Part shown: positions 8,469 to 17,133 of the stretch, in pieces
Numbering within the stretch: position 1 is the first letter of the stretch
How the letters are laid out: each line of letters starts with the position of its first letter
NCBI GenBank assembly: GCA_937898205.1
Contig: CALEJC010000093.1
Location: 1 to 35,878 of the forward strand
Direction: 5' to 3'
From: an uncultured Bacteroidales bacterium
GTDB taxonomy: Bacteria > Bacteroidota > Bacteroidia > Bacteroidales > UBA932
Length of the DNA: 35,878 bases
Notes under the pieces: model-generated
What the model was told of the DNA's origin: nothing
What the model saw: only the letters and a program-made list of their open reading frames with translations
Database searches by the model: none
Translations under genes and position numbers: made by a program

Positions 8469-9497
8469 ATGAAAAGAGTACTACTGATTCTCGTTGCAGC
8501 TTTGAGCATCGTATCTTGCAAGTCCACTGCTACCCTTCTTCCTAATGTCAGTGGAAAGGCCGGTGAGGTGATAGTTGTAATCAGTAAAGAAAACTGGGAA
8601 GGAGCTTTGGGCGAGGCCACAAGAGAGCTGCTCGCTTCCGACGTCCCTTATCTTGCCCAGAAAGAGCCATTATATTCTCTTGTCAATGTCGCTCCAGGTG
8701 GATTTACAGATCTTTTTAATATCCATAGAAACATCGTTTTCTATAACATCAATCCGCAAGTGGACAGCGCAGCTGTGATTTATAGAAATGATGTATGGTC
8801 AACTCCTCAGTGCGTCGTGCAGGTTAATGCACAGACCAGCGAAGCAGCTATTGAGCTCCTTCGCAGCAACGGCACTCACATCGAGAGATTTATCGAGCAG
8901 GCCGAGCGCGACAGAGTCATCAGAAACACCATGCTGTATGAGGAGAAGCCACTCGCAGATATTCTTCCTGAGAGATTTGGCGGCAAGATGCATTTCCCTG
9001 TGGGATATAAACTCAGAAAAGCGACAGATGATTTTGTATGGATTGCCTATGACAGGCAGTATGTATATCAGGATGTGCTCATATACAAGTATCCTGCGGA
9101 AGAGGATCATCCATTTACATCCAGCAACATCATCAAAAACCGAAATGCCATCATGAAGGCTAATGTGCCCGGCATGAGAGAAAACTCATATATGATCACC
9201 AGCCCGCATTTCACCCCGATGGTCGAGTATTTGAGATACCGTGGCAGAAATATCGTGCAGACCAGAGGCATGTGGGACGTAGAAAACGACTACATGGGAG
9301 GTCCGTTTGTTTCACACTCTTTCTACAGCCAGGACGGAAAGGAGATTATTGTGCTTGAGGCCTTTGTCTATGCACCAAGCCTTGACAAGCGTCAGCACCT
9401 GCGCCAGGTAGAAGCTTTGCTGTATTCTTGGGAATGGCAGGAAGAAGAGAAGACCGAGGAAGAAAATGCAGAAAATAATTTGTCAAATGCAAATTAA
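8469..9497 (+). CDS. DUF4837 family lipoprotein
   Basis: 342 aa. Signal peptide with lipobox (SIVSC, Cys about residue 17) predicts a lipoprotein. The body begins LPNVSGKAGEVIVVISKENWEGALGEATRELLASDVPYLAQKEPLYSLVNV, which I recognise as the DUF4837 family of Bacteroidota, whose function is unknown. The acidic C-terminus (EEEKTEEENAENNLSNAN) is probably disordered. Starts 12 bp after rseP, so probably the last gene of the operon; the tRNA-Glu promoter begins within its last codons. Confidence 0.85.
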   Translation: MKRVLLILVAALSIVSCKSTATLLPNVSGKAGEVIVVISKENWEGALGEATRELLASDVPYLAQKEPLYSLVNVAPGGFTDLFNIHRNIVFYNINPQVDSAAVIYRNDVWSTPQCVVQVNAQTSEAAIELLRSNGTHIERFIEQAERDRVIRNTMLYEEKPLADILPERFGGKMHFPVGYKLRKATDDFVWIAYDRQYVYQDVLIYKYPAEEDHPFTSSNIIKNRNAIMKANVPGMRENSYMITSPHFTPMVEYLRYRGRNIVQTRGMWDVENDYMGGPFVSHSFYSQDGKEIIVLEAFVYAPSLDKRQHLRQVEALLYSWEWQEEEKTEEENAENNLSNAN

Positions 9498-9509
9498 TTA
9501 CTATATTTG
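9479..9509 (+). promoter_or_regulatory. Promoter of tRNA-Glu and rpsT
   Basis: TTTG (9479-9482), 19 nt, then TATATTTG (9502-9509): a full match to the Bacteroidota -33/-7 consensus TTTG/TAnnTTTG. It lies 38 bp before the tRNA and is the best promoter match found in the window. Confidence 0.7.
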
Positions 9510-9547
9510 CACTCCCAAATTAGCGCAATAGCATTTGGAACTGAGTT

Positions 9548-9619
9548 GGTGGGTTCGTATAACGGCTAGTACTCAAGATTTTCATTCTTGCAATAGGAGT
9601 TCGATTCTCCTACCCACTA
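9548..9619 (+). tRNA. tRNA-Glu (anticodon UUC)
   Basis: Folds as a 72-nt cloverleaf. Acceptor 9548-9554 pairs with 9612-9618 (one G-U at the first pair). The D stem is short (GTA/TAC). The anticodon stem CAAGA/TCTTG encloses the 7-nt loop TTTTCAT with anticodon TTC at 9581-9583. The T stem AGGAG/CTCCT has loop TTCGATT. The discriminator base is A and the 3' CCA is not encoded. Followed 22 bp later by rpsT, so probably co-transcribed. Confidence 0.95.
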
Positions 9620-9641
9620 CAAATATTAAAAATAAATAATA

Positions 9642-9896
9642 ATGGCAAATACAGCTTCAGCAAAGAAGGCCGATCGTCAGAACGAAAGGCGTAGATTGCA
9701 TAATAGATATTATGCAAAGACAACAAGAAACGCGATCCGCGATATCCGCAAGACCACAGACAAGGCAACTGCAGAGAAAAATGCACCTAAGGTTTATGCA
9801 ATGATTGATAAACTTGCCAAGATCGGTCTCATCCACAAGAACAAGGCTTCAAACCTTAAGAGCGGTATCGCAGTTTACATCAACAAGCTTTCATAA
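9642..9896 (+). CDS. rpsT: 30S ribosomal protein S20 (bS20)
   Basis: 84 aa, very basic. The N-terminus MANTASAKKADRQNERRR and the later segment AMIDKLAKIGLIHKNKASNLKSG are characteristic of bS20, which binds 16S rRNA and supports early 30S assembly. It follows tRNA-Glu directly and is closed by a strong terminator 17 bp after its stop. Its downstream side is the left border of the RHS island. Confidence 0.97.
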   Translation: MANTASAKKADRQNERRRLHNRYYAKTTRNAIRDIRKTTDKATAEKNAPKVYAMIDKLAKIGLIHKNKASNLKSGIAVYINKLS

Positions 9897-9912
9897 GTTA
9901 AAGTTTAAATAC

Positions 9913-9944
9913 AAAAAAGAGCGGCCATCAAGGTCGCTCTTTTT
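9913..9944 (+). terminator. Rho-independent terminator after rpsT
   Basis: An 11-bp stem (about 9916-9926 with 9932-9942, one G-U pair) built on AGAGCGGCC and GGTCGCTCT, with a 5-nt loop and a T-run at 9940-9944. The A-run before the stem makes it potentially bidirectional. Confidence 0.85.
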
Positions 9945-9984
9945 GTGTTCCTCAATTTATACTCTTCCATCCGTAAAAACACCT

Positions 9985-10099
9985 CTCGTGTGCGCTGAAG
10001 GTTGTTTCCGCACACAACAGCCACCTGAAGCCACCGCTTGTGTGCGCCCAGGCCAGCCTCCGCACACAAGAACCAGTTGTTGTTGCGGAAGACAACTGG
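9985..10099. repeat. Cluster of three hairpins at the left border of the RHS island
   Basis: Two related hairpins lie in tandem about 52 bp apart. The first has stem GTGTGCG/CGCACAC (9988-9994 with 10009-10015). The second has stem CTTGTGTGCG/CGCACACAAG (10037-10046 with 10061-10070). Both enclose a loop of exactly 14 nt, but the loop sequences differ. A third hairpin, CCAGTTGT/ACAACTGG (10073-10080 with 10092-10099), overlaps the outer arm of the neighbouring structured element and would compete with it. No coding potential is evident. Confidence 0.65.
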
Positions 10100-10202
10100 C
10101 TCCGACCGGGTACGGCCTTCGGCCTATCCTTCCCGGCCTTGTTGGCCGGGCCCCTTCCGCTCACGAGTCGCGGACGACTACGCCCGCCTGGAGCCAGCTG
10201 TC
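10091..10202 (-). repeat. Structured GC-rich element, copy 1 (unknown family)
   Basis: Read on the minus strand, long outer arms pair imperfectly (10178-10202 with 10091-10114). They enclose hairpin A (10166-10179, AGTCG/CGACT), a conserved linker GTGAGCGGAAGGG (10152-10164), hairpin B (10132-10150, CCCGGCC/GGCCGGG), the linker AAGGATA, and hairpin C (10114-10124, GGCC-GAA-GGCC) followed by GTACCC. Copy 2 at 18071-18194 has the same order and linkers but different, still complementary, stems. The strand given is the one that aligns with copy 2 read on plus; which strand is transcribed is unknown. It could be a structured ncRNA or a foldback-type mobile repeat. It fills most of the otherwise gene-free 9897-10263 stretch. 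Confidence 0.7.
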
Positions 10203-10214
10203 ATTCCGCTCCCT

Positions 10215-10245
10215 CTTGCTTTTTCGTAATTATTTTCTATCTTTA
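10215..10245 (+). promoter_or_regulatory. Candidate promoter of the RHS gene
   Basis: CTTG (10215-10218), 19 nt, then TATCTTTA (10238-10245); each box is one base off the TTTG / TAnnTTTG consensus with ideal spacing. It ends 18 bp before the RHS start codon. Confidence 0.4.
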
Positions 10246-10263
10246 GTGGAAAATAGTTGCGCT

Positions 10264-13200
10264 ATGAGACGATTACCACGATTTCTATTGCCGATAGCGC
10301 TAATGATAGTGCTATCGTTGGGTGCTTCTGCACAAGATGCACCGATCTACCAAAGGGGCTACACTGTCACTGAAAACACTATGCCTCCTTCTCCTGAGCC
10401 GGCGTCTGCCGTCAAGTATGCAGATGTCCCTGTTACACTCAGTCAAGGTCTTGTTCACTACGAAATACCTTTTTACACTCTTCAGGGGCGGGAACTCTCC
10501 GTTCCTATCAGCCTGTCCTATACCTCAGGCGGCATCAAGCTCAATGAGATTGCCGGCGTAGCGGGTCTGGGATGGACACTCAATGCCGGAGGCTGTATCA
10601 CCCGCACCGTGGTCAATATGCCGGATGAGTTCACCGCCGCTCAGTTTGAGCACGAGATGCCGTCGGGCACACTCCTCTCCAGTCTCGAGAACCAGTCCAA
10701 CACCACCGAGGCGATGAACTATCTCAGAGACATCCTCTGGCGAAGGGTGGACAGCAGCCTGGACCGATTCAGCTACAACATCTGCGGACTGCAGGGCTCG
10801 TTTGTCATCCAAGATGACGGAGAGGTATACCAGTTCAGCGGAGACGGAGTCCTCATCTCCTACACCAGAGCAGCCTCAGGCTCGATAGACAGCTTCTCGG
10901 TCGTGGGGCCGGACGGAACCATCTACACTCTCTCCGAGAAAGAAGTCGCCACCCACGAAGGCTCTTCGGATGAGATCTTCACCCCGACGTCAGGCGAGCC
11001 GGACAGGTGGACAGCCACAACGGCATGGTATCTCACACAGATCACGAGCCGCAGCGGTCTGGAGACTGCTCAGCTGACATACTCCTCGCCAAGAGAGTGG
11101 GACAGGACCATATTCACTACCACACGGTCACTGCAGGTCAACAAGTCCGGAGCTACATCTTCCACCACTACTGACTTGAACAGCCGTTATATCGTCAACA
11201 GCTATCAGACAAAGGTCCTTTCAAGCATCAGCCTTGCAGGATACTCCGCAACCTTCTCCTATGCAAGCGATACCGGCAGCCACTACCACACAGGAGGGCA
11301 AGGAAACTCCAAAAACAACTTCCCTTTCAGGCTCACAGAAATCAGCATCGCTGCACCCGGAGGTGGCTCCAATGCCCTCGCCACCCTGGAGCTGGACACA
11401 CGCAAAGAAAACTACGACGGTCGCATCATCCTGAGCGGACTGGAACTCTACAGAAGCGGCACACTTGATGACAGATGGTCGTTTTCCTATAAGACACTTT
11501 CTTCCTCTGTCTCACACTACTCTCAGGATTGGTACGGCTACTATAATGCCGAGAAAGAGTCCGGCAGCTCCGGCAAAAGCACGCTCTGCCCGTTTGTCTT
11601 TCAGCCTCCGTACTTTTACACACAACTGACCTACGGCACTCCGGATGCAACCAAAGCGGACTATCTTTCTCTTACGGGCATAAACCACGACGGAGCAAGC
11701 ACCGGATTTATCTATGAGGGTAACAGCTACTCACAAGGTCAGTTCTCCTCCTCCATCGGTGTGAGGATAAAGACCATCAGCGTTTTAGAAAACATGTCAC
11801 TCAGACAGGAGCGTCAGTTCTCCTATACAGAGCCGAGTGCCAGTGGTCCTGTCTTCCCGCAGGACAACATGTATATCACACTCTCCGTGAATCAGTCGCT
11901 TAGCGGCGGCTCTGATCCGACGAATCCGTTCTTTGATGTATCCTATCTCTTTAACTTCTCTCTCCACGAGACGCCGGTAGTCCTCGGACCATCCCTTCAG
12001 GACACATACATCAGGTATGGCAAGGTCACAGAAGATGTCTCTCAGGACAGAATGCTTAACTCAGGCCCGACCGCAAGGACCGTCTATCACTTCACTCCGA
12101 CGGAAACCTACCCAATCGCCACAAGCACCATCTCACGTTTTCCGTCCACCTGGGAGAGCACCTATAACAGCGTAAGCAGCCCGGTAGAGGCGTGGATCGG
12201 TGTCAGGCCGGAATATCTCAACAGCGGCCCGGGTGGGCAAAACCTCCTCACACGCAAAGAAGTCTATGAGTATAAGGACAATGCTTATGTGCTCCGCTCC
12301 GCTACCGACTATACCTACAACACAAGCAGTCGCAGCGATGTCCTTGTGGACTACTACGCCACGCAGGTGATGCAGAGATATCTCTATGGTCAGCTTGAGT
12401 ACTCGGACATCTACCACTTCCCGGTCTATGCCTGCAATTACTATGAGAGGAGACCGACCAAGACCGTTTCGGTAGAGTATCTTCCCGGTGGTAATAGCAC
12501 CACCACCGTCAACACCGTATATAAGTTAAGGGCAGAACTCAGCACCCCAATCCGCGTCAGCTCAGTTTCCAATGAGACTGCAGACGTAACCCGAAGAGTA
12601 TCTTTCTCTTATGCGGATGATTTCGCGGCTTCAGCCGATTGGCATACGACTCTCAAGAACCAGCACTATCTCAGTGAGGCAATATCGCAAAGCTACAGTA
12701 TAGGTGATGGCTCTTCTTCGGGAGGCGGTATCATTATCAACCCCGACATACCTATAATTACTCCGACCGAACCAGGTCACGATCCTATCACGCCTATCAC
12801 ACCAATCAAGCCGGGCGGGGCCAAGTGGAAAGAAGAGATAAAAGAGTTTGGGTGGTTTACTGTTGACGGGACTCAGAGGCTGCTCCCTTCAGTTCACAAG
12901 GAGAACACGCTTGGCGTGGAGTCCTGGAGGGAGACTATCCTGACACGCGACTGTATGGGCAACATCTCCTCTTTCAAGGAAAAAGGCAAGCCGGAGACGG
13001 TGGTCATCTGGAGTTATGGCGGCACTGAGCCGGTGGCCATCATAGAAAACGCCACCTATGCTCAAGTCAGCAGCGCCCTCGGAGGACAGTACACTCTTGA
13101 CGCGATAACTCGGGCTCAGACTCCGAGTGCCTCTCAGCTGAGCGCCCTCAATGGCCTGCGCAGCACCCTGACCGGAGCTCATGTCCACACCTACACCCAT

Positions 13201-16200
13201 CTCCTTGGCATTGGCCCGGCATCTGTCACCTCCCCTGCAGGACTCTCCACCGGATATGAATACGACCCGGGGGCAAGACTGGCCGTGGTCAGAGACCACG
13301 ACGGCAACAAGACGGAAGAGCACATCTACAGCCTTCTTAACAATGGTTCCGGCAGACGCAGCATCAGACACAGAAGCTATCGCAATGACACGGCCACACA
13401 ATATGCTGAAGATGTGGAGTGGTGGTCATTGCTCGGCTTGAAGACAGAAGACATAGCCGTAGATGCGGCCGGGGACGGAAGGGATCTTGTCACTGCCTAT
13501 GGGTCTGACTTCCTGCTTCACGACGACGAGAAGGTATGGGTACCATATCCTGTGGAGACAGGAGGCGGAGCGGCAAGACCTTCGCCGGCAACGGAAGCTG
13601 CCAACTATCACGGTAGTGATCTTGCATACTACCACAAGCAATATGAGATATCGTCTCGCGACAGGGTCATTGCATCGGCTCAGCCGGGCTTTGCCGGAAC
13701 GCACAGCGAGACCTACTCTCAGGACGTGGCAGGGGCCTTCCCTATACTCCTGTGGAAGGATGGTGCTATCAGCAACGAGGGAGACTATTCATCCGGCGAA
13801 GTCTTGAAAGAAACCGTCACCGATGCAGACGGCAAGATCTCATCCGAGTACTCTGACTGGAGTGGACGCGTGCTTGGCACTTCGCTGGGCAGCGATACTC
13901 CTACCTACTATATCTATGACGTCTACGACCGGTTGCGTGCGGTGGTCGGGAGCGGTATTGCTCTTACGGACACCCTGAGCATGTGGCGCTACGGCTACGA
14001 TACTCTCGGCAGACTCAACTCCAAGGGCATCCCGGGAAGCATTCGCGAGCACTACAGCTACGACTCCGAGGACCGCATCATCTCCGTGACCAAGGGCAGT
14101 CGGGTGGAAGAGCTGGAGTATGATGCATTTGGACGAGTCCTCAGGAGGTACCGCACTATCAGCGGCGCTGCAAGGACGCTGGTCGAGGAGTACAGCTATG
14201 ACTTCTATCCGAGCGGGGTGAGTGGAGGTCCTGCCAAGGGGCTGGAGACACAGAGGCGTCTGGCGGAGATAGCTCCGGGCGGAGGCGTCTCGGGATACAC
14301 TCAGACAAGGACCATCTACGACGCCAAGCAGAGACCGTCTCAGGTGCAGACGCAGTATGCAGACGGAGGGTCTCTCGTCGAGAGCTACAGCTATAACTTC
14401 GCTGACGAAATCATCGCTTCTACCCTCAGCAGTACTCAGGCCGGGGTCACCTCTGTGCTCAGCAGCACATACGCCTATGACATCCGAGGAAGGATGACAG
14501 CCGGCACCGAGGCCCTGACCGTCGGAGGAGTGTCTAAGGGCAGCATCTCCACTCAGTATGGCTACGACGCCCTCGGCAGGCCACAGAGCAAGGCGGCCAC
14601 CGCCGGTGGCGGCACAGCGCTCGCTTCCTCTTCGGGATACACCCTGCAGGGATGGATAAACAGTCACAGTGTGACTAAGGGTGGAGCGGCGCTCTTCTCG
14701 CAGACACTCCACTACGACAACAATCCTTCTCTCTCGGGAGTCAGTCCTCTGTATTCAGGACTGATAAGCGGCAAGACTGAGTCCTGGTCCTTTGGAGCGA
14801 GTGTGACTGAGGGCTTTGCCTATGACTATGCAGCAAGACTCTCCAAAGAGATAAAGGGTGGAGTCACATCCAACTATGCCTACGATGCCAGGGGCAACCT
14901 CAGCTCGGAATCGGGTGCAGAGGGATCGAGGACCTACAGCTATGTCGGCGACAGACTCGCTTCGCTCATCCGCAGTGCAGGAGGCACCGTCACCTTCACT
15001 CACGATGAACACGGGCGGATGACCTACGACGGTCTGTCCGGGCTCAATATAAGTTACAACCACGAGGACTTGCCGTCAAGCATCAGTGATGCCTCAGGGG
15101 TGAAGGTCAGCTACAGCTACCTCTCCGACGGCACCAAGCTCAGCGCGCTGAAGCCAAATGGCGAAGGGCTTGTCTATCGGGGACCATTTGTCTACAGGAG
15201 AGGATCAGGCGGAGGATTGACCTTTGAGAGCGTCAGCGCGGAGGAAGGAAGACTGAGCTCTGCCGGAGAGATGCTATATGTCGATGACTACCTCGGCAGC
15301 GTGAGAGCTGTCGTCAGCGGCCCGGGTGGTGCTCTTCTCGAAGCCTCAAACTACAGCGCCTTTGGAGCAAGAGACCAGGCGCCATCGGCACCGCTCGGCA
15401 CAACGCCGGCAGGCATCACCCTACGCGATCACTACACCGCCCAGGAAGACCAAGCTCCGGACTTTGCTGTGCCTTATACCGACTTCGGCGCAAGGCAATA
15501 TAATGTAGGACTCCTCCGCTGGATGACCCCGGACACTCTCTCGGAGAAGTACTATGGCATCTCGCCTTATGCTTTCTGTAACAATAGTCCGATGGTCTTT
15601 GTGGATCCGGATGGTAGAGATTGGTACTCATACAATTTACCTTTACCAAATACAGACGAGACTCAAACGTATCTAACAGCTTATAAGTGGACTAATGCAA
15701 CATCACAAAACGAATTAGATAATTTAGGCATCAAAGGGACATACTTAGGAAAAGCTGTTGTAGTTTTTGATGGATATTATGATGAAAAGCTCGGGGAAGA
15801 TGAGACTTTAACCGGTAAAGGGGCTAAAACTGCTAAAGTTACAGTTTATGGGCCTAAAAGTGCAGATGATATTGCTTATTATACAGGCTTTACTATGAGT
15901 TCAGATTTTGAAAGGTTCGGAGCTATTGATAATGGAATATATAAAGTCTCTTTTGTTAAAAACGCTTCTCATAATAAAATTCCAAAAACACATATTATAG
16001 AGCACGGCAATCCGGTAGATTGCCTCTATGGCATAAACAACAGCTACCCGAATTATGATGCACATAGCGAAACTAAAAAAGACAGAATATATATTCATAG
16101 AACGAATACTAATGGATTTGCTGGTTATAGTAAAGAAAGAAATAAAGCAGTGTCAGTAGGTTGTTTATTAATCCATGGGCCTGAATGGCCATATTATGAT

Positions 16201-16248
16201 AAACAAATTAATAATACAAATTATACTTTAATATTAAATCGCAGATGA
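10264..16248 (+). CDS. RHS/YD-repeat polymorphic toxin with L,D-transpeptidase-like C-terminal tip
   Basis: 1994 aa. The ATG at 10264 opens a Sec signal peptide (MRRLPRFLLPIALMIVLSLGASAQ); the frame is open further upstream, but only across rpsT and the hairpins. The N-terminal region (YADVPVTLSQGLVHYEIP...GWTLNAGGCITR) and many YD repeats in the second half (for example YGYDTLGRLNSKG, YAYDARGNLSSES) form the RHS shell. The core ends LLRWMTPDTLSEKYYGISPYAFCNN...FVDPDGRDW (1750-1787). The tip after DPDG (1785-1994) changes abruptly to AT-rich codons. It holds IYIHRTN (His1945) and SVGCLLI (Ser1964, Cys1967), resembling the H...SxGC active site of YkuD/DUF2778/DUF5675-type proteins. I infer a peptidoglycan-directed toxin. 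The next gene overlaps by 4 bp. No T6SS or VgrG gene is in view, and the signal peptide argues for Sec export. Confidence 0.9.
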   Translation: MRRLPRFLLPIALMIVLSLGASAQDAPIYQRGYTVTENTMPPSPEPASAVKYADVPVTLSQGLVHYEIPFYTLQGRELSVPISLSYTSGGIKLNEIAGVAGLGWTLNAGGCITRTVVNMPDEFTAAQFEHEMPSGTLLSSLENQSNTTEAMNYLRDILWRRVDSSLDRFSYNICGLQGSFVIQDDGEVYQFSGDGVLISYTRAASGSIDSFSVVGPDGTIYTLSEKEVATHEGSSDEIFTPTSGEPDRWTATTAWYLTQITSRSGLETAQLTYSSPREWDRTIFTTTRSLQVNKSGATSSTTTDLNSRYIVNSYQTKVLSSISLAGYSATFSYASDTGSHYHTGGQGNSKNNFPFRLTEISIAAPGGGSNALATLELDTRKENYDGRIILSGLELYRSGTLDDRWSFSYKTLSSSVSHYSQDWYGYYNAEKESGSSGKSTLCPFVFQPPYFYTQLTYGTPDATKADYLSLTGINHDGASTGFIYEGNSYSQGQFSSSIGVRIKTISVLENMSLRQERQFSYTEPSASGPVFPQDNMYITLSVNQSLSGGSDPTNPFFDVSYLFNFSLHETPVVLGPSLQDTYIRYGKVTEDVSQDRMLNSGPTARTVYHFTPTETYPIATSTISRFPSTWESTYNSVSSPVEAWIGVRPEYLNSGPGGQNLLTRKEVYEYKDNAYVLRSATDYTYNTSSRSDVLVDYYATQVMQRYLYGQLEYSDIYHFPVYACNYYERRPTKTVSVEYLPGGNSTTTVNTVYKLRAELSTPIRVSSVSNETADVTRRVSFSYADDFAASADWHTTLKNQHYLSEAISQSYSIGDGSSSGGGIIINPDIPIITPTEPGHDPITPITPIKPGGAKWKEEIKEFGWFTVDGTQRLLPSVHKENTLGVESWRETILTRDCMGNISSFKEKGKPETVVIWSYGGTEPVAIIENATYAQVSSALGGQYTLDAITRAQTPSASQLSALNGLRSTLTGAHVHTYTHLLGIGPASVTSPAGLSTGYEYDPGARLAVVRDHDGNKTEEHIYSLLNNGSGRRSIRHRSYRNDTATQYAEDVEWWSLLGLKTEDIAVDAAGDGRDLVTAYGSDFLLHDDEKVWVPYPVETGGGAARPSPATEAANYHGSDLAYYHKQYEISSRDRVIASAQPGFAGTHSETYSQDVAGAFPILLWKDGAISNEGDYSSGEVLKETVTDADGKISSEYSDWSGRVLGTSLGSDTPTYYIYDVYDRLRAVVGSGIALTDTLSMWRYGYDTLGRLNSKGIPGSIREHYSYDSEDRIISVTKGSRVEELEYDAFGRVLRRYRTISGAARTLVEEYSYDFYPSGVSGGPAKGLETQRRLAEIAPGGGVSGYTQTRTIYDAKQRPSQVQTQYADGGSLVESYSYNFADEIIASTLSSTQAGVTSVLSSTYAYDIRGRMTAGTEALTVGGVSKGSISTQYGYDALGRPQSKAATAGGGTALASSSGYTLQGWINSHSVTKGGAALFSQTLHYDNNPSLSGVSPLYSGLISGKTESWSFGASVTEGFAYDYAARLSKEIKGGVTSNYAYDARGNLSSESGAEGSRTYSYVGDRLASLIRSAGGTVTFTHDEHGRMTYDGLSGLNISYNHEDLPSSISDASGVKVSYSYLSDGTKLSALKPNGEGLVYRGPFVYRRGSGGGLTFESVSAEEGRLSSAGEMLYVDDYLGSVRAVVSGPGGALLEASNYSAFGARDQAPSAPLGTTPAGITLRDHYTAQEDQAPDFAVPYTDFGARQYNVGLLRWMTPDTLSEKYYGISPYAFCNNSPMVFVDPDGRDWYSYNLPLPNTDETQTYLTAYKWTNATSQNELDNLGIKGTYLGKAVVVFDGYYDEKLGEDETLTGKGAKTAKVTVYGPKSADDIAYYTGFTMSSDFERFGAIDNGIYKVSFVKNASHNKIPKTHIIEHGNPVDCLYGINNSYPNYDAHSETKKDRIYIHRTNTNGFAGYSKERNKAVSVGCLLIHGPEWPYYDKQINNTNYTLILNRR

Positions 16249-16769
16249 GACCCTTTTTGATATTTTTATGTACAATCTTAGTTTCATGCAGCAATAACGA
16301 GCATGAACCTTTTAGTGCTTTCCTATCATCAAGAAACAAATATGAGAATATTTATAAATATAGTTTCGGAGATGATGTAATTAGTCAAGTTATTGAAGAT
16401 ACGACAACTGATGACTGGTTGATAGTGATGGTAAAGGATAAGTCAGAACTAAGATATTTTGTCACAGTGGCCAATTTCCTTTCTGATGAGATATGTATTG
16501 ATGGATGGATAGATAAATCAAGTTGCGCGGTATATGTTCGTCCTCGGAGCGAGACTTGGGAAGTATACAAATATCCATCAATAATTGCTCCCAAAATAAA
16601 GTTCGATAGCAAAGAAGCAGAAGAAAATATTCCATTGCTCTATTTACTAGATTACCTTAAGCCCAAAAGATATCTCAAATGGGTTAAAGTTGGCTTTGTC
16701 TACAATGGAGAATCATATGCCGGATGGACCAAGGATTTCTGTACAGATATAAATCATTCATGTAATTAG
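16245..16769 (+). CDS. Putative lipoprotein immunity protein for the RHS tip
   Basis: 174 aa, AT-rich. ATG overlaps the RHS stop (ATGA, 16245-16248), the usual toxin-immunity arrangement. A signal peptide with a lipobox (MRPFLIFLCTILVSCSNN, Cys about residue 15) predicts an envelope lipoprotein. I recognise no family with confidence. The C-terminal segment (KWVKVGFVYNGESYAGWTKDFCTDINHSCN) resembles the last strands of small SH3-like Bacteroidota proteins ending in GW...C...C, a weak similarity. Position and envelope location suggest it protects the producer's own periplasm from the preceding tip; this is inference from context. Confidence 0.75.
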   Translation: MRPFLIFLCTILVSCSNNEHEPFSAFLSSRNKYENIYKYSFGDDVISQVIEDTTTDDWLIVMVKDKSELRYFVTVANFLSDEICIDGWIDKSSCAVYVRPRSETWEVYKYPSIIAPKIKFDSKEAEENIPLLYLLDYLKPKRYLKWVKVGFVYNGESYAGWTKDFCTDINHSCN

Positions 16770-16770
16770 C

Positions 16771-17133
16771 CACTAGATTTGTTTGATAATACATTTAGGC
16801 TTCCCAGTGGAATTTGTTGTCGATTCATATTAGAATCTACGCAAGAAAGTAATTGCAAGATATGGAAAAGGTTCAGGACTTGAGGTCCACCACTTGATAG
16901 AGCAAAGATTTGCAGAAAGATTGGGGCTAAAGGCAGATGATATCCCTTCTATCGTTCTTACAACTAAGGAACATAGAAAATTTACCAACCTATGAAGAGA
17001 AAGTATTGGATACTCAAGATCGGGATCAAAAATAACAACTAACACAGCGACGAAAGAAGTTATCCTTGAGAAAGTGAAAGAGATCTATAAGGATTTTCCG
17101 GAAATGCGTAAAATATTTGAGGAGAACTTATAA
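16771..17133 (+). pseudogene. Broken RHS toxin tip, HHL-type nuclease
   Basis: A decayed toxin C-terminus without its own start. The first part reads in one frame (PLDLFDNTFRLPSG, from about 16771) and then shifts near 16803-16815 to the frame PVEFVVDSY, which meets a TAG at 16831-16833. It continues NLRKKVIARYGKGSGLEVHHLIEQ, with HHL at 16888-16896, then RFAERLGLKADDIPSIVLTTKEHRKFTNL, a TGA at 16993-16995 where the family usually has Trp, and finally RESIGY to KDFPEMRKIFEENL with TAA at 17131-17133. The pattern GLE.HHLIE.RF...LT..EH..FTN.WR is that of HNH/HHL-like nuclease tips of polymorphic toxins. Three independent lesions make it non-functional. Confidence 0.8.

Noticed and set aside
9805..10263. 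Upstream extension of the RHS reading frame into rpsT
   Set aside because: The extra 153 codons read out-of-frame rpsT, the terminator and the hairpins; a signal peptide begins at the ATG 10264.
13840..14712. 290-codon frame antisense to the RHS gene
   Set aside because: A by-product of GC-rich YD-repeat codons; no recognisable domain, start signal or context.
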